Assembly (NCBI GenBank): GCA_025054795.1
Contig: JANWZU010000132.1
Location: 1-13,449 of the forward strand
Direction: 5' to 3'
Source: Candidatus Caldarchaeum sp.
GTDB taxonomy: Archaea; Thermoproteota; Nitrososphaeria_A; Caldarchaeales; Caldarchaeaceae
DNA: 13,449 bases
The notes beneath the pieces are model-generated. The model had not been told where the DNA came from. It did not search any database and saw only the letters and a list, made by a program, of their open reading frames with translations. The position numbers were made by a program, and so were the translations under genes. Shown here one piece after another: positions 12,523-13,449 of this stretch (positions are counted from its first letter, which is position 1; every line of letters starts with the position of its first letter).

Positions 12523-13449
12523 TTCACCAGCACCTCCACAAACTCGTCGACGCTATCCAGCTTTTCGAACCTCTCGACGGTCTCAACTATCTGCCTCTGC
12601 TTCTCCTCGGTCAGTAAACGTGATGTAAGCCGGTTGAACTTGGCCCTGACCTCTTCATCCGTCATAGGGTTCTTGTAATGGCCACGTGGAATGGCTTCCT
12701 CCGCATCCAGCCTCTTCCCATCCGCAAGCTTAACCGAGACTCTGTTGGGAAGCTCTCCGGGGTATCTGGCTGTTAGTGCTTGGTCTTCGTAAACCCTCAC
12801 TCTAGCCATGAACTCACGTACGTCGCTTCGGCTGATTCTTTCAGGGGTGAAGCTGTCGAGCCACACACCTCCGTCGAGCAAGGTGGCGGCAACTATGTAG
12901 GGTAGGCTGTGGTCTGCAGTCTCCCTCGTAGTCGGCCTCCACTTCTCAACGTCTTTTGCGAGAATCGTGTAGGACGCCTCAAATGTGTCGACCCTAACCT
13001 CGGTTATCTGTTTCGCAGAAACCTGCCGGGCTATCTTTAATGCTGCGTCGACAGCTGTCATGGCGTGGTACTCGACTGGATGGTACTTCAAGTATGTTTT
13101 CAGCACCATTTCAGGGGTTCTCGGAAGCTGTTCGAGTGTGAAAGGCTCGCCTGAAACCTGTTTGAAAAAGCCCATCTCTCCTTCGAAAGGCTGCGAAGGC
13201 CCTGTCATGCCGTTCTCAGCAAGCATGCATGCGAAAACTGCGTTCCTGCAGGCGTTGGCCGCTGCAGCTCCTTTCCACATGGACAGCTCGCCTGCTCGTG
13301 TCTGGCGCATGGCTGCGTGAGGCACCACGGCAAGCGCTAAAGCATGACGCAGCTTATCTTCGCCGAGCCTCATAATCTTTCCCACTCCAGCGACCGCGCC
13401 GACCATCGTGAAATTGACGTGGTCCCAGCCTCTCTTTCTGAGGCTCACG
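12519..13449 (-). CDS. MmgE/PrpD-family protein, C-terminal part (cut by the right edge)
   Basis: About 310 residues remain of a family usually 450-480 long. The first visible residues are internal; the GTG at 13448 is not the true start. Family motifs are RGWDHVNFTMVGAVAGVGKI and HALALAVVPHAAMRQTRAGELSMWKGAAAANACRNAVFACMLAENGMTGPSQPFEGEMGF (35-94 of the visible part). FKQVSGEPF and YHPVEYHAMTAVDAALKIA follow, then the C-terminal half with DHSLPYIVAATLLDGGVW. Members include 2-methylcitrate dehydratase (PrpD), cis-aconitate decarboxylase and iminodisuccinate epimerase. Pairing with a citrate-synthase homologue through a GTGA overlap suggests 2-methylcitrate dehydratase in propionate metabolism, but residue-level proof is lacking. 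Confidence 0.88.
   Translation of the reverse strand, partial: VSLRKRGWDHVNFTMVGAVAGVGKIMRLGEDKLRHALALAVVPHAAMRQTRAGELSMWKGAAAANACRNAVFACMLAENGMTGPSQPFEGEMGFFKQVSGEPFTLEQLPRTPEMVLKTYLKYHPVEYHAMTAVDAALKIARQVSAKQITEVRVDTFEASYTILAKDVEKWRPTTRETADHSLPYIVAATLLDGGVWLDSFTPERISRSDVREFMARVRVYEDQALTARYPGELPNRVSVKLADGKRLDAEEAIPRGHYKNPMTDEEVRAKFNRLTSRLLTEEKQRQIVETVERFEKLDSVDEFVEVLVK
12531..12537 (-). promoter_or_regulatory. Shine-Dalgarno of the citrate synthase-like gene
   Basis: GGAGGTG inside the 3' end of the prpD-like frame, 8 bases before the GTG at 12522. It fixes that start and shows the two genes are translated from one message. Confidence 0.7.

Noticed and set aside
1..13449. CRISPR arrays, insertion sequences, rRNA genes
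   Set aside because: No regularly spaced repeats, transposase motifs or rRNA signatures were seen on either strand.

Overview
The window looks archaeal, most likely a thermophile from the Thaumarchaeota/Aigarchaeota ('Ca. Caldarchaeum'-like) part of the tree. The evidence is a eukaryotic-type topoisomerase IB (in archaea known essentially from that group), a topoisomerase VI B subunit, a two-domain Sm-like protein, an archaeal/eukaryotic-type tryptophanyl-tRNA synthetase, a tRNA-Leu with an intron-like insertion outside the anticodon loop, TATA-type promoters, and several TTG/GTG starts that look nearly leaderless. The lineage is an inference; no rRNA gene is present.

Layout. 1-510 (-): N-terminal 170 codons of an N6-adenine DNA methyltransferase running off the left edge. 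511-1021: no intact gene, but a degraded minus-strand coding remnant in three frames. 1022-1137 (-): tRNA-Leu(GAG). 1181-2002 (-): Tat-type Rieske protein with an unusual C-terminal extension. 2034-3569 (-): Top6B. 3621-5012 (-): 6-phosphogluconate dehydrogenase, divergent from 5094-5480 (+), a two-CBS-domain protein. 5470-7735 (-): an operon, read dsrE2 - tusA - sulfide:quinone oxidoreductase - arsR, with an AT-rich perfect inverted repeat at its promoter. 7824-9440 (-): topoisomerase IB. 9535-9966 (-): SmAP3-like protein. 10137-11297 (+): tryptophanyl-tRNA synthetase. 11425-12522 (-) and 12519 to the right edge (-): citrate/2-methylcitrate synthase and an MmgE/PrpD-family protein with a 4-base start/stop overlap.

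How the genes fit together. The most coherent module is the sulfur operon. The flavoprotein would oxidise sulfide at the membrane and produce persulfide. TusA and DsrE2 would carry or process the sulfane sulfur, and the ArsR-type repressor encoded last would close a feedback loop on the palindrome at 7771-7798. The prpD-prpC pair suggests propionyl-CoA use through a methylcitrate route or a related dicarboxylate pathway. Topoisomerases VI-B and IB, the Sm protein and TrpRS are information-processing genes that appear to be transcribed separately. First genes of transcripts tend to have a TATA box about 25-40 bases before the start and no obvious Shine-Dalgarno. Three of the four downstream operon genes (tusA, arsR, prpC) have recognisable Shine-Dalgarno motifs; sqr has only a weak one.
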